Origin: Endozoicomonas arenosclerae
GTDB taxonomy: Bacteria > Pseudomonadota > Gammaproteobacteria > Pseudomonadales > Endozoicomonadaceae
Assembly (NCBI RefSeq): GCF_001562015.1
Contig: NZ_LASA01000130.1
Span: 1 to 36,309, forward strand
DNA: 36,309 bases
Direction of reading: 5' to 3'
In this document: positions 25,125-32,990 of the stretch, one piece after another
Layout: each line of letters starts with the position of its first letter
How positions within the stretch are numbered: position 1 is the first letter of the stretch
Program-made: the position numbers and the translations under genes
Notes under the pieces: generated by a model
The model's input: the letters and a program-made list of their open reading frames with translations, nothing else
Told to the model about the DNA's origin: nothing
Databases searched by the model: none

Positions 25125-25189
25125 GGAGAGCGTCCTTATGCGCTTTTCTAAGCTATAGGCATTCGCGCTATGGGCATCTTTCGCTCTCC
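25125..25189. other. intercistronic inverted repeat between lptM and lysA
   Basis: GGAGAGCG (25125-25132) pairs with CGCTCTCC (25182-25189), and the 49-nt loop holds a smaller palindrome near CTATAG. It occupies most of the 105-bp gap between lptM and lysA and could modulate read-through or mRNA stability. There is no T run. Confidence 0.4.
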
Positions 25190-25197
25190 GGGACTGA

Positions 25198-25320
25198 TTA
25201 TTCTGACTCGCTATGAGTCAACTGCTTTGCTTCACCATCCGTTGGAAGATACAAATCTCCCTTCTGACCGCACCCGGCAAGCAGAAGAGTGGTGAACATG
25301 AGGGCAAAAAGGGCTCTCAT
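25198..25320 (-). CDS. lptM: LptM (YifL) small lipoprotein
   Basis: A 40-aa lipoprotein. It begins MRALFALMFTTLLLAGCGQK with lipobox LAGC (Cys17) and continues GDLYLP, the signature of LptM/YifL, which helps mature the LptD-LptE lipopolysaccharide translocon in the outer membrane. It ends THSESE before TAA at 25198. GGAG lies 7-10 nt before the ATG. Its place upstream of lysA-dapF and divergent from cyaY is the conserved gammaproteobacterial position. It is short enough to be missed by length-filtered gene finding. Confidence 0.93.
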   Translation of the reverse strand: MRALFALMFTTLLLAGCGQKGDLYLPTDGEAKQLTHSESE

Positions 25321-25467
25321 GAAAGGCTCCTTGATTTACAGTGGATAATCATTCACTACCGGAACAACAAAACAGCTACTTCCAGCCATGACGGTTTCGG
25401 CAATGATCAACAGCTGAGTATAATCTGCATCAAACAGCGGCGATAGCCCCAACTGACGGATACCGAA

Positions 25468-25791
25468 ATGAACGAAAGCCAGTACCATGACCTGCTGGAC
25501 GACCTGATGGTCGCCATTGAAGACGCAATAGAAGATGCAGAGCTGGATATTGATTTTGAAACGGCTGCAGGTATTCTGACCCTGACCTGCGAAGATGGAA
25601 CCAAAGTCATCCTCAGTCGCCAGACTCCTGTTCTGCAACTATGGCTGGCCGCCAAGAGCGGTGGCTTTCATTTCGATTATGACGCCGGGAAAGAACAGTG
25701 GATTGCTGACAGCAACGGCGAAGAGTTTATGCAGGCTTTGAACCGATGCCTGAGTGAGCAGTACGGTGAATCTGTAGAACTGGCTCTTTAA
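25468..25791 (+). CDS. cyaY: frataxin-like iron-sulfur assembly protein CyaY
   Basis: 107 aa frataxin homolog that binds iron and modulates the IscS/IscU iron-sulfur cluster machinery. The first helix is acidic (DDLMVAIEDAIEDAELDIDFE), the iron-binding ridge, followed by the beta-sheet with GILTLTCEDGTKVILSRQ and the conserved PVLQLWLAAKSGGFHFDY. It is divergent from lptM, the classical cyaY-lptM arrangement. The gene is intact, ATG start at 25468. Confidence 0.96.
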   Translation: MNESQYHDLLDDLMVAIEDAIEDAELDIDFETAAGILTLTCEDGTKVILSRQTPVLQLWLAAKSGGFHFDYDAGKEQWIADSNGEEFMQALNRCLSEQYGESVELAL

Positions 25792-25888
25792 GCACAAGGG
25801 AAGCAGTCTGCTTCCCTACTTTCCGGAAAGCAAAATGTTTGTATCCTAAATTAAACGGATCAATCCATGTTTGCAGCAGGACAACTCT

Positions 25889-26569
25889 GTGCGATGTATT
25901 TATCTTGTTCTATTCCTGAGCAGTACCCAGCTTGCCTTCTCCGGCCCACTACCTCTTCAACCTTTGCCATCCGAGACCCTAGTAGAAGATATCAGCACAC
26001 TATTGGAAAAGAGGTCTGCTCCAGGAAAAAGTAAAAGCATGCCTTTTTACCATTACGTCTGCAAAGTGACTGAATCGATCCACGGACTTGAATTGAAACA
26101 GGAAAACGACCAGATATTCTGCGAGTACCTGGCTCCTGATGGCGCTATTTTACTGACTAGCTCCTTCGCACCGGCTTTCTCGGAACATCAGGAGATAAAA
26201 GAAGTTGCAGATAAATTCATCAATACAAACCGGGGGCCCAGCCGCTGGATATTCAAGAGCAAGGGACTGTGCTATCTCCATGCAGTGGTTCCACTCCAGG
26301 AGCATTGCCTGAAAACCCGGCAAGCTGTTGCAGAATCTGGCTCAGGAATGATGTCAATGCCGGATCAACCCTCAGAATCACCTGTAACACCTGAAGCTCC
26401 CACTGAACAACCTGGAACAACCATAGACATTCCTGCAACTGCGGGAGGCGTAGTAATCATCGCAGGCGTACTGCTTTTGATTGCAGCTTTTTTTGTAGAA
26501 GCCAATTATCACTGCGTGCTCAAAGGGTGCACATCACTTTATAACAGAGTGCAGCTCAGTATCCCTTGA
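25889..26569 (+). CDS. secreted or membrane-anchored protein, function unknown
   Basis: 226 aa if started at GTG 25889, with AGGA 7-10 nt upstream and a good signal peptide (MRCIYLVLFLSSTQLAFSGP). An in-frame TTG at 25871 adds six polar residues and is less likely. The mature part has a domain of about 125 residues with several Cys (VCKVTES, IFCEYL, GLCYLH, HCLKTR). A Pro/Thr/Glu-rich linker near 145-165 and a C-terminal hydrophobic helix (GGVVIIAGVLLLIAAFFVEA) follow, then a short tail. This is a type I-like layout with an exported domain. I recognise no family and see no functional link with cyaY or the porin. Confidence 0.6.
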   Translation: MRCIYLVLFLSSTQLAFSGPLPLQPLPSETLVEDISTLLEKRSAPGKSKSMPFYHYVCKVTESIHGLELKQENDQIFCEYLAPDGAILLTSSFAPAFSEHQEIKEVADKFINTNRGPSRWIFKSKGLCYLHAVVPLQEHCLKTRQAVAESGSGMMSMPDQPSESPVTPEAPTEQPGTTIDIPATAGGVVIIAGVLLLIAAFFVEANYHCVLKGCTSLYNRVQLSIP

Positions 26570-26652
26570 TGAACAATATTTTCACAATAAATCAGCCAAG
26601 AGCGAAAGAAACATTTTTCGTCACCCTCGGGGGATGAAAAAATTTTCACAAT

Positions 26653-26692
26653 AAAAAAAGGCGAACCCCCGATAAGAGTTTCGCCTTTTTTT
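26653..26692. terminator. bidirectional terminator between the unknown gene and the porin
   Basis: A run of seven A then GGCGAA (26660-26665) pairs with TTCGCC followed by seven T (26680-26692). The A/T tracts on both sides allow termination in either direction, fitting the two convergent genes. Confidence 0.9.
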
Positions 26693-26759
26693 GACAGAGT
26701 CTGGAAAGGCAGAATAAGCCTTCCCAGATACCACATACTGTCAAACTGACAGCTGTCTA

Positions 26760-27890
26760 CTAGAAGTAGTAGATAGCCTGTACAGCGTAGGTGTCGTCCA
26801 GATTTTTCTTGCCATCAGCAGCGACTTTCTCGCCACGGGTGTATTCGAAAGCGAACTGCATTGGGCCAGTTTCATAGATGGCACCAACCATGTAGTCAGT
26901 GAACTGAGCGTCAGTCTTCTCACCAGTGTAGGTGTCGTCAGCAGACAGCTGGTTGAAACCAGACTGCAGGTAGAAACCGTCAACAACCTGAGGCAGGGCC
27001 AGCTTACCGTACAGTTCGATACCGGTAGATTCTTTGTCCAGCTGACCTTTAACTACAGCAGTCTTGTTTTCGAACTGACCGTAGGTAGCTGCCAGGTACA
27101 GAGCTTCGTTTTCGAACTTGGCACCAACAGTAGCAGAGGTAGACTTGTCAGAACCGCTGTAGTCTGGAGAGTTAGTAGGAACAGTTACTGGAGTAACACC
27201 TGCTTCGTTAGCGTACTTGGCTTCGTTGTAGGTAGCACCCAGAGACAGACCCATTGGCAGGTCGTAGCTCACAGCAACACCGTAGCTGGAGTCACGAGTT
27301 CCGGACTTGTCGTCCAGAGTCTTGCCACCGGTGCCTTTCAGCTGGTACTGGATACCAACGTTCAGACCGCCAAAACTGTTGCGGTACTGGATTACGTCGT
27401 CAGCACGTGCAGTGCCGTCGGTGTCACCACTGCCGTGAGAAGCGTCAGCATCGGTAGCCAGACCATCACGGCCGCTGTAGATACCCATAGCAGAACCACC
27501 GCCGATAGCGAAGGTGTCAGTCCAGCCGGATACGTCATAAGTTACGGCCCATGCTTTACCAGCAGTGAACGCACCGTAGGTGTCGTGGCTCAGGCCAACG
27601 TTGCCCAGACGGTTGAAGAACTGGTCGTCCTGGTCGCCATCAACAGCGTAGAAGCCCCATTCAGCTACAGCGGAACCAGTCCAGCCGCTAGCGAACTTGT
27701 GAGCGTATTTGAAGTTGATACGCGGGCTGGCGTCTTTCATTTCAGCGTCAGCACCGTTGCTCTTAACGGTTTTAACGCCGATCTTACCGCCGATTTCCAG
27801 GCTGTTAACGTCGTCGTTATAAACTTCCAGGGCCATTGCCTGACCGGCAACGAGGGATGCTACTACAGTGGCAAGCAGTTTCTTCTGCAT
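26760..27890 (-). CDS. general trimeric porin
   Basis: 376 aa from ATG 27890 (MQKKLLATVVASLVAGQAMA, signal peptide). AGGAG lies 10 nt upstream; a GTG at 27896 is the alternative. The mature protein starts LEVYNDDVNSLEIGGKI and alternates amphipathic strands to a C-terminal YAVQAIYYF, the 16-strand Gram-negative porin pattern. RINFKYAH, GFYAVDGDQDDQF and FTAGKAWAVTYD form the typical N-terminal third with the constriction loop. Codon use is strongly biased (CTG, GTA/GTT, AAC, GAC), as for a very abundant protein, unlike neighbours. It is monocistronic with a long leader. Confidence 0.93.
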   Translation of the reverse strand: MQKKLLATVVASLVAGQAMALEVYNDDVNSLEIGGKIGVKTVKSNGADAEMKDASPRINFKYAHKFASGWTGSAVAEWGFYAVDGDQDDQFFNRLGNVGLSHDTYGAFTAGKAWAVTYDVSGWTDTFAIGGGSAMGIYSGRDGLATDADASHGSGDTDGTARADDVIQYRNSFGGLNVGIQYQLKGTGGKTLDDKSGTRDSSYGVAVSYDLPMGLSLGATYNEAKYANEAGVTPVTVPTNSPDYSGSDKSTSATVGAKFENEALYLAATYGQFENKTAVVKGQLDKESTGIELYGKLALPQVVDGFYLQSGFNQLSADDTYTGEKTDAQFTDYMVGAIYETGPMQFAFEYTRGEKVAADGKKNLDDTYAVQAIYYF

Positions 27891-28008
27891 GGTCACTAGA
27901 CTCCTGACTCAATGTGTTGTGTGGTGTAGATCTTTTCTGCTTTTAATATGTGATCAAGAACTATTAAAAATGATTCTGTGATCGAGCAGTTATATGCGGA
28001 TTTTTATA

Positions 28009-28060
28009 AGTTATGGGACGATCGTCATATCACTAAAAGTGATACGCTCATCCCATAACT
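28009..28060 (-). promoter_or_regulatory. nested palindrome in the porin leader/promoter
   Basis: The outer arms AGTTATGGGA (28009-28018) and TCCCATAACT (28051-28060) are a perfect 10-bp inverted repeat. Inside is a second, TATCACT (28028-28034) and AGTGATA (28038-28044) around 3 nt. It lies about 120 bp before the porin ATG. It may be an operator for a dimeric regulator or a transcribed leader structure. Confidence 0.5.
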
Positions 28061-28322
28061 GGAATTGCTCTCGATATACACCTACAAAAAGATCGAACAA
28101 CACCTACCCAGACACCCATCGAAGAAATACATTTACCTATTGAACTCTTCAATACGAATTTTTGTCATAAATATTTAACACAATACATTAAGTAAATTTT
28201 TTAAAAACTCAGTAAAAGCAAGCTAAAGAAGCCGAAAATTTTCAGCCAATAAGGGTCCATACGGATCAAATTTAAACGACGACGTTTATATTATTATCAA
28301 AATAGGGGGGCGATATACCCTG

Positions 28323-28487
28323 CTAAACAACAGACCTGAATGAAAACTCTTTGGATGTATATTCAGGCAAAAGCAGGAACTGCAGGCTCATAAGTACAAA
28401 CAACAACAGCATGCCTGAGAAAAAGAAAGATAAGAGGAAGCCACTAGAGCTGGAATATTTATTCTTATAAGTGAAGCTTTTAATCAA
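28323..28487 (-). CDS. possible 54-aa single-helix membrane peptide (doubtful)
   Basis: An open frame with a TTG start (28487) and TAG stop (28323) encoding MIKSFTYKNKYSSSSG, then a strongly hydrophobic stretch (FLLSFFFSGMLLLFVLMSLQ), then a charged tail. The layout suits a small membrane protein, but there is no ribosome binding site and no recognised family; the start could also be the internal ATG at 28418-28420. Confidence 0.2.
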   Translation of the reverse strand: MIKSFTYKNKYSSSSGFLLSFFFSGMLLLFVLMSLQFLLLPEYTSKEFSFRSVV

Positions 28488-28552
28488 AAAACATCATTAA
28501 AGAAGAGCACCCAGGTGCTTACTTAAGAACTCGCCTGAAATTAACTCACTTA

Positions 28553-28675
28553 TTGAAACCCTCTCAAAACCCGTTCGGGCTGAGCCTGTCGAAGCTCAAT
28601 ACCACAACCCTTCGACAAGCTCAGGGTGAACGGAATCCGTGTGTAAATCGGGAAGTTATTTCGAGACAAATCCTA
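28553..28675. repeat. REP-like palindromic repeat, full copy (copy C)
   Basis: Full copy, beginning GAAACCCTCTCAAAACCCGT and ending GGGAAGTTATTTCGAGACAA, with the inner halves GGGCTGAGCCTGTCGAAG and CCCTTCGACAAGCTCAGGG. It is the inverse of the 14352 copy and shows what the IS110 element interrupted at 439. Confidence 0.9.
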
Positions 28676-28757
28676 ACAGACCAAGCCTTGCTTCAATCTG
28701 ACTGGCTCTGCAGCCGGGTCAGGAAAAGTCCTTTCAAACCCAACCTGACCATTAGCA

Positions 28758-29444
28758 TCAATAAGTTCTATTCAATCCCATATCCCAGAAACCCACTTCC
28801 AGACGGGTTGCTTCCCTGAACGTGCGACAGAGTGAATCCATTCGACCTTCAGAAAAACGACTGGCCGCCAACTGATCTATAGCTTCAACCTGTTTGATAG
28901 CACCGCTGACAAACTCTTCACCGCCATAGGTCTCGATCCATTTCCAATAAGGATTGCCGTCCCTTTTGGTAGCCGGATCATTGATCAATCTCAGGCCTAT
29001 TTCTGCATAGCCGACAGCACAGGGAGACAACGCAGTTTGCAGATCCAGAACATCACCCGCCATTCCTCGCTCAAGCACATAGCGGGTATAAGCCATATTT
29101 GCTCTGGCTTCCGGCTGATTCACAACATCCTGCTCACTCAACCCCCACTCGGCGCAATATTCCAGATGCAGATTCATCTCGGAGAGAATACCCGCTACGG
29201 AATTGGAAGCAGATCGCATCTCTTCAAGGGTTTCTGACTTGTATACCGCAAGTGCATAGGCTCGGGAAAAATGAATCAGAAACAGATAATCCTGCTGCAG
29301 ATAATGCTTGAAGCTTTCCAGTGGCAAAGTGCCGTCGGCAATGCCCTGAACAAATTCGTGATGACAATAGTCATGCCAATCCTCTGCACAGGCCGTTTTC
29401 ATCTTGAAGTAAAGCGTATCGGGATTATCGAAAGGGGTGGTCAT
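28758..29444 (-). CDS. tenA: TenA aminopyrimidine aminohydrolase (thiaminase II)
   Basis: 228 aa from ATG 29444 (MTTPFDNPDTLYFKM); an upstream in-frame GTG at 29456 is less likely. The all-helical TenA fold is recognised by FKHYLQQDYLFLIHFSRAYA (substrate Asp and Tyr), the nucleophilic Cys in ALSPCAVGYAEIG, and the C-terminal Glu in EVGFWDMG. TenA hydrolyses 4-amino-5-aminomethyl-2-methylpyrimidine to HMP in thiamine salvage. Its partners thiD and thiXYZ lie about 14 kb away, and I see no TPP aptamer upstream of tenA, so its regulation may differ. Confidence 0.93.
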   Translation of the reverse strand: MTTPFDNPDTLYFKMKTACAEDWHDYCHHEFVQGIADGTLPLESFKHYLQQDYLFLIHFSRAYALAVYKSETLEEMRSASNSVAGILSEMNLHLEYCAEWGLSEQDVVNQPEARANMAYTRYVLERGMAGDVLDLQTALSPCAVGYAEIGLRLINDPATKRDGNPYWKWIETYGGEEFVSGAIKQVEAIDQLAASRFSEGRMDSLCRTFREATRLEVGFWDMGLNRTY

Positions 29445-29551
29445 GGCTCTGTCCACTAACTGCGATGGGAGAAAGCGAAAGCATACCCTGATTGTTCAAG
29501 TAGAGCACCAAGCCGTTATAATTCGTTTTTTTGAACGAACAGGTTACACAC

Positions 29552-30067
29552 ATGCTGACTCAAACCATGGTCGACAAACTCAATGATCAGATCAATCTTG
29601 AGTTTTATTCCTCCAACCTTTACCTGCAAATGGCCTCCTGGTGTGAAGAGCAAGGCTTGGATGGCTGCAATGAGTTTTTACGCCGCCATGCCCAGGAAGA
29701 AATGGAGCATATGCAGAAGCTGTTCAATTACGTCAACGAAACAGGAGCTATGGCTATCATCGGTGCGATTGCTGCACCGCCACACCAGTATGAGTCAGTG
29801 AGAGAGATCTTCCAACGTACTTATGAACATGAGTGCGAAGTCACCCGTTGCATCAATGAACTGGCTCACACTGCTTTTACAGAGAAAGATTATTCTACGT
29901 TTAATTTTCTCCAGTGGTATGTGTCTGAACAACATGAAGAAGAAAAACTGTTCAAGGGCATTCTGGATAAAATCGATATGATTGGCTTTGAAGGCAAGGG
30001 GCTTTATTTCATCGATCAGGAAGTATCGAAACTGGTCGCGTCCATGCCTCCTGTCACAGCCGTATAA
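29552..30067 (+). CDS. ftnA: non-heme ferritin FtnA
   Basis: 171 aa from ATG 29552 ([20 protein letters not shown]); the in-frame TTG at 29531 is upstream of the family start. It forms a 24-subunit iron-storage shell. Ferroxidase-centre residues match E. coli FtnA positions: Glu17, Glu50 and His53 (HAQEEMEHM), and Glu and Gln in [20 protein letters not shown] and [12 protein letters not shown] are also typical. It is divergent from tenA across 107 bp; no obvious Fur box was seen. It converges on the TPR gene with a 9-bp gap. Confidence 0.95.
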   Translation: MLTQTMVDKLNDQINLEFYSSNLYLQMASWCEEQGLDGCNEFLRRHAQEEMEHMQKLFNYVNETGAMAIIGAIAAPPHQYESVREIFQRTYEHECEVTRCINELAHTAFTEKDYSTFNFLQWYVSEQHEEEKLFKGILDKIDMIGFEGKGLYFIDQEVSKLVASMPPVTAV

Positions 30068-30076
30068 AAAGACCTT

Positions 30077-32749
30077 TCACAGAGCGGCTTGCATGGCTTT
30101 GAAAGTTTCTTCGTCCACTACCTGAAGCTTGCTCTGTGTATACTGCTGTCCTTTCAGTCGCTTGTTCAGGCGTTCTGGATTCACTGCATCAGCAACCCGA
30201 AACAACTTCCCACCACCAGGCGCCATCAGTTTTCTGGCTGTGCCAAAATCAGCATTCAGATTTGATAATTTACAAACCGTGCTGACCAAAGACCCTAAAC
30301 ATCTTGTATGCTCAACAGGGACATCGCCCGCTGAAAGCTTTAATTGCCCCAGATTGTCTTTATTCAGATTTAACCCTGTCAGCCTGTTGATGCCCTCAGT
30401 GGAATAACTTAAACCCTTTTCGATCAAAAGCGCTCTCTCCTGGGGATCCGGAAAACGGTTTTTCACTTGATTCAGACACAACCAGGCCTTCTTTTGCAGA
30501 AGATACGCCGAGTGCAGGGGTGACAGCTTTTTTTTCTGCAGTTTTTTCAGAGCCTCCATCCCCTCGTAATACTGCTCATCCGAGATCAAAGTATCTATCT
30601 CATTCAATTGTTTCCAGAACTCATTGGCGGCCATAGGCTTTTTCGCCGGCTTGGCCGCTTTGGAAGCCCCCACTCTTTCATCTTTCTCTGCCTTTGGCCC
30701 TGGTGTATCCAAGACCTGCTTTTCACTGGGTTTGCTTTCATCCTTCTCGTGTGATTGGCCGTCTGAACCGCCTTCTTCAGTGCTGCCACTGCCTTTATCA
30801 GAGCTCACATTAACTTCAGTTTGCCTTTCCTTTTCCAATAAATAAGTCTCGTGGCACAATTCTGCCATTGCCTGACAATAGCGTACTTCCTCAAAATCGC
30901 CCTGATCTTTCATCAGTTCCAAAGCTCTCTCGAAATACGCGGAACAATACTCGTAAAGGCGAAAGTCTTTTCTTCCTTGTCTAAGCAGCAAATCGGCGGC
31001 CCTGATATAACCTGTCGCCGAGCCAAAACGACCCGCATGCAAGTAATATTTGAGTGCTTTTTGGAAATTGGCTTTAGAAGGATCGGATTTGGAGTCTCTT
31101 AGACATATGGCATCGCCCATCCAGATCATGGCAACGGGATTACTATGATCCAGAGCAGCTTCATCAATCAGGGGAAGAGCTTTCGCGTATGAATTGCTGG
31201 CAGGATGAACATAGCAAAGCCCTTTCAAAAACAACCCCATTCCAGGATTCTGTCTTCTCAGACATTCAGCCCTGACAACAGCAGCTTTCAGATCAAGAGC
31301 CAGATCCATCCCCTTCAGCGACCTGAGACAATCCCTCGCCCACAATACAGGAGAAGCCGACACACTCATGGCAGATAATCTATGATCACACTCTGGAGAG
31401 TTATGAGCCTGAAAAACCAACTTTTCAAGACTTAACTCCAATCTGGAGGCAGGCTGAGACAGAGAGTCTTCAGCCAGTACGGCTATCTGCAACAAATCCC
31501 AAAAATCGTAGACGTTTCGATTGATGAAATTATCCAGCGCTTCGACCAGACTTTCACTTGATCCTTCAGGCATTAATATTCTCAGCTCTTCTGGAGAGAA
31601 CTCGGAAGAAAGCAGGCTCTTTAAACGAGCGAGCTTCGAGCCCCTGGTGTCAGAATCCACCAACTCAACCACTTCATCTTTTTCAGTCCAGAACTTCCAC
31701 AATTTCTCAACGGTTGCTTCCCCGAACTGAAAATAAAAATTAACCAGAGGCGCCATTTGTTGACTACCGATGGAAGTCGCCAGCCCTCTGAACAGTTCCA
31801 GCAATTCCTGGAGATCGCTCTCGGTCTGATCGCTTTTTGCCACTCTCAAGACCTTATGAAGCCGCTTTTCCATTTCCTCACGACTTCTAGCGCACGCCAG
31901 CACAAGGCGAAAAGCGTCCCAGATACTTTCCACCATATAAGCGGTATCAGCGGTGTCACTATAAAGATAACCTTCCGGATGCTTCCTCTCTTTCAGTTTG
32001 CTGATATGTTTGACCAGATCATCTAAAGCCAAAAGCGCCTTCTCCGGATCCGCAAACACCCGATATTCTTCAACCAGCCCCAGCCTGATCAAAGCCACTT
32101 CCCATAAAGCATGACGATTACCATGCCGGATACTCAGCTGCAGCTGGGTTAAGGCATTACTGCAATCACCCGCCAGGCTGTAATTCATAAACAGGGCGTA
32201 AGCAATATCTGAAGCCAGTTCAGGTGAGACGTCGACATCCTTTAAAGCTTGATAAAGTACAGTCTGAGCTTCCTCAAGCTGACCCAAGTGAGTCAGGTCA
32301 CGTCCGAACTCATAAAGTAAACTGCAACGGTTGGCTCTCATGCTATCTGGAAGATCTATTCTCTGGAGTACATCTTTTGGTTTGCCTTTCTTCTTTTTCC
32401 CCTTTCTTTTCTCTTGCTGCTCCATTGCGTCGTAGACTGCAGCAGTAGCTTCCAGATTTTTTATGTCGCAGTAATACTTCGTCCTGCGAAGGTTCAACTC
32501 CCTCGGATCAAGCTCTGCAGAAAATTCAAACCATTCAATATTGGTCAGGACCTCTGGCAATTCATTGACACTGCGATCATCAACCGACTTATCACCAGGC
32601 ACACTCTTTTCAACACTTTCGGGTAGCTTGGGGATTTTCGGCTTGCAGGCTTGAGAAGCCCCTTCATCTTTTTTCAGGGCTTTATGGGGTTCAGTCTTTT
32701 CAGGTGGGAAGGGAGGCTTTCCTTTCGCCCCTGCATCAAAACGGTCCAT
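30077..32749 (-). CDS. large TPR/Sel1-like repeat protein, function unknown
   Basis: 890 aa, no signal peptide or membrane segment. The N-terminal 65 residues are charged and probably disordered, and a basic cluster lies at 113-125 (KRKGKKKKGKPK). From about 140 it is helical with TPR-like units (LLYEFGRDLTHLGQLEEAQT, LASDIAYALFMNYSLAGD) and Sel1-like ones near 510-610 (NSYAKALPLIDEAALDHSNP, ALKYYLHAGRFGSATGYIRA). A Ser/Glu/Lys-rich disordered segment (about 650-710) precedes a last helical domain. Such scaffolds bind proteins or peptides. It has no neighbour in its operon. A host-directed role is possible because of the nuclear-signal-like cluster, but nothing else shows it. Confidence 0.65.
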   Translation of the reverse strand: MDRFDAGAKGKPPFPPEKTEPHKALKKDEGASQACKPKIPKLPESVEKSVPGDKSVDDRSVNELPEVLTNIEWFEFSAELDPRELNLRRTKYYCDIKNLEATAAVYDAMEQQEKRKGKKKKGKPKDVLQRIDLPDSMRANRCSLLYEFGRDLTHLGQLEEAQTVLYQALKDVDVSPELASDIAYALFMNYSLAGDCSNALTQLQLSIRHGNRHALWEVALIRLGLVEEYRVFADPEKALLALDDLVKHISKLKERKHPEGYLYSDTADTAYMVESIWDAFRLVLACARSREEMEKRLHKVLRVAKSDQTESDLQELLELFRGLATSIGSQQMAPLVNFYFQFGEATVEKLWKFWTEKDEVVELVDSDTRGSKLARLKSLLSSEFSPEELRILMPEGSSESLVEALDNFINRNVYDFWDLLQIAVLAEDSLSQPASRLELSLEKLVFQAHNSPECDHRLSAMSVSASPVLWARDCLRSLKGMDLALDLKAAVVRAECLRRQNPGMGLFLKGLCYVHPASNSYAKALPLIDEAALDHSNPVAMIWMGDAICLRDSKSDPSKANFQKALKYYLHAGRFGSATGYIRAADLLLRQGRKDFRLYEYCSAYFERALELMKDQGDFEEVRYCQAMAELCHETYLLEKERQTEVNVSSDKGSGSTEEGGSDGQSHEKDESKPSEKQVLDTPGPKAEKDERVGASKAAKPAKKPMAANEFWKQLNEIDTLISDEQYYEGMEALKKLQKKKLSPLHSAYLLQKKAWLCLNQVKNRFPDPQERALLIEKGLSYSTEGINRLTGLNLNKDNLGQLKLSAGDVPVEHTRCLGSLVSTVCKLSNLNADFGTARKLMAPGGGKLFRVADAVNPERLNKRLKGQQYTQSKLQVVDEETFKAMQAAL

Positions 32750-32790
32750 GTTCTGGGCTCATCCGGGATCCATCTAATAAGGTTAGATTC

Positions 32791-32990
32791 CTAGCCCGCA
32801 TATTGCATAAAGTTGCTCTAAAAAGCCTTCACACCCATGCCCATCAAGGGATATAGATGAGAAGGGTATAATACAAACTGTTATTTGGACGCTCGTCGGC
32901 TTCTCGCTAGCTCTTTTCCCACCCTGACAGCATTTTGTCGACAAAATAGCAGAGCGAGAAGCTCGATACTTCATGCAATATGCGGGCTAG
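32791..32990. mobile_element. 200-bp non-autonomous element with 18-bp perfect terminal inverted repeats
   Basis: The end at 32791-32808 (CTAGCCCGCATATTGCAT) and the end at 32973-32990 are perfect inverted copies. The 164 bp between hold no convincing gene, though one strand has a 63-aa open frame. CTAG at each tip could be a 4-bp target duplication around CCCGCATATT ends. The right tip supplies the stop codon of the histidine kinase gene. It looks like a MITE or an internally deleted IS; the family is not certain. Confidence 0.65.

Larger units (their letters stand above)
27891..28550. other. long AT-rich intergenic region upstream of the porin
   Basis: No convincing gene is seen in these 660 bp. 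They hold the porin leader and promoter region, a nested palindrome at 28009-28060, runs of A/T with no clear order, and one doubtful hydrophobic frame at 28323-28487. A REP-like repeat begins at 28553. No single -35/-10 pair stood out by eye. Confidence 0.6.

Noticed and set aside
32783-32974. 63-aa open frame inside the 200-bp inverted-repeat element
   Set aside because: It is bounded by the repeat arms, with no ribosome binding site, recognisable motif or hydrophobic pattern; treated as noncoding element sequence.
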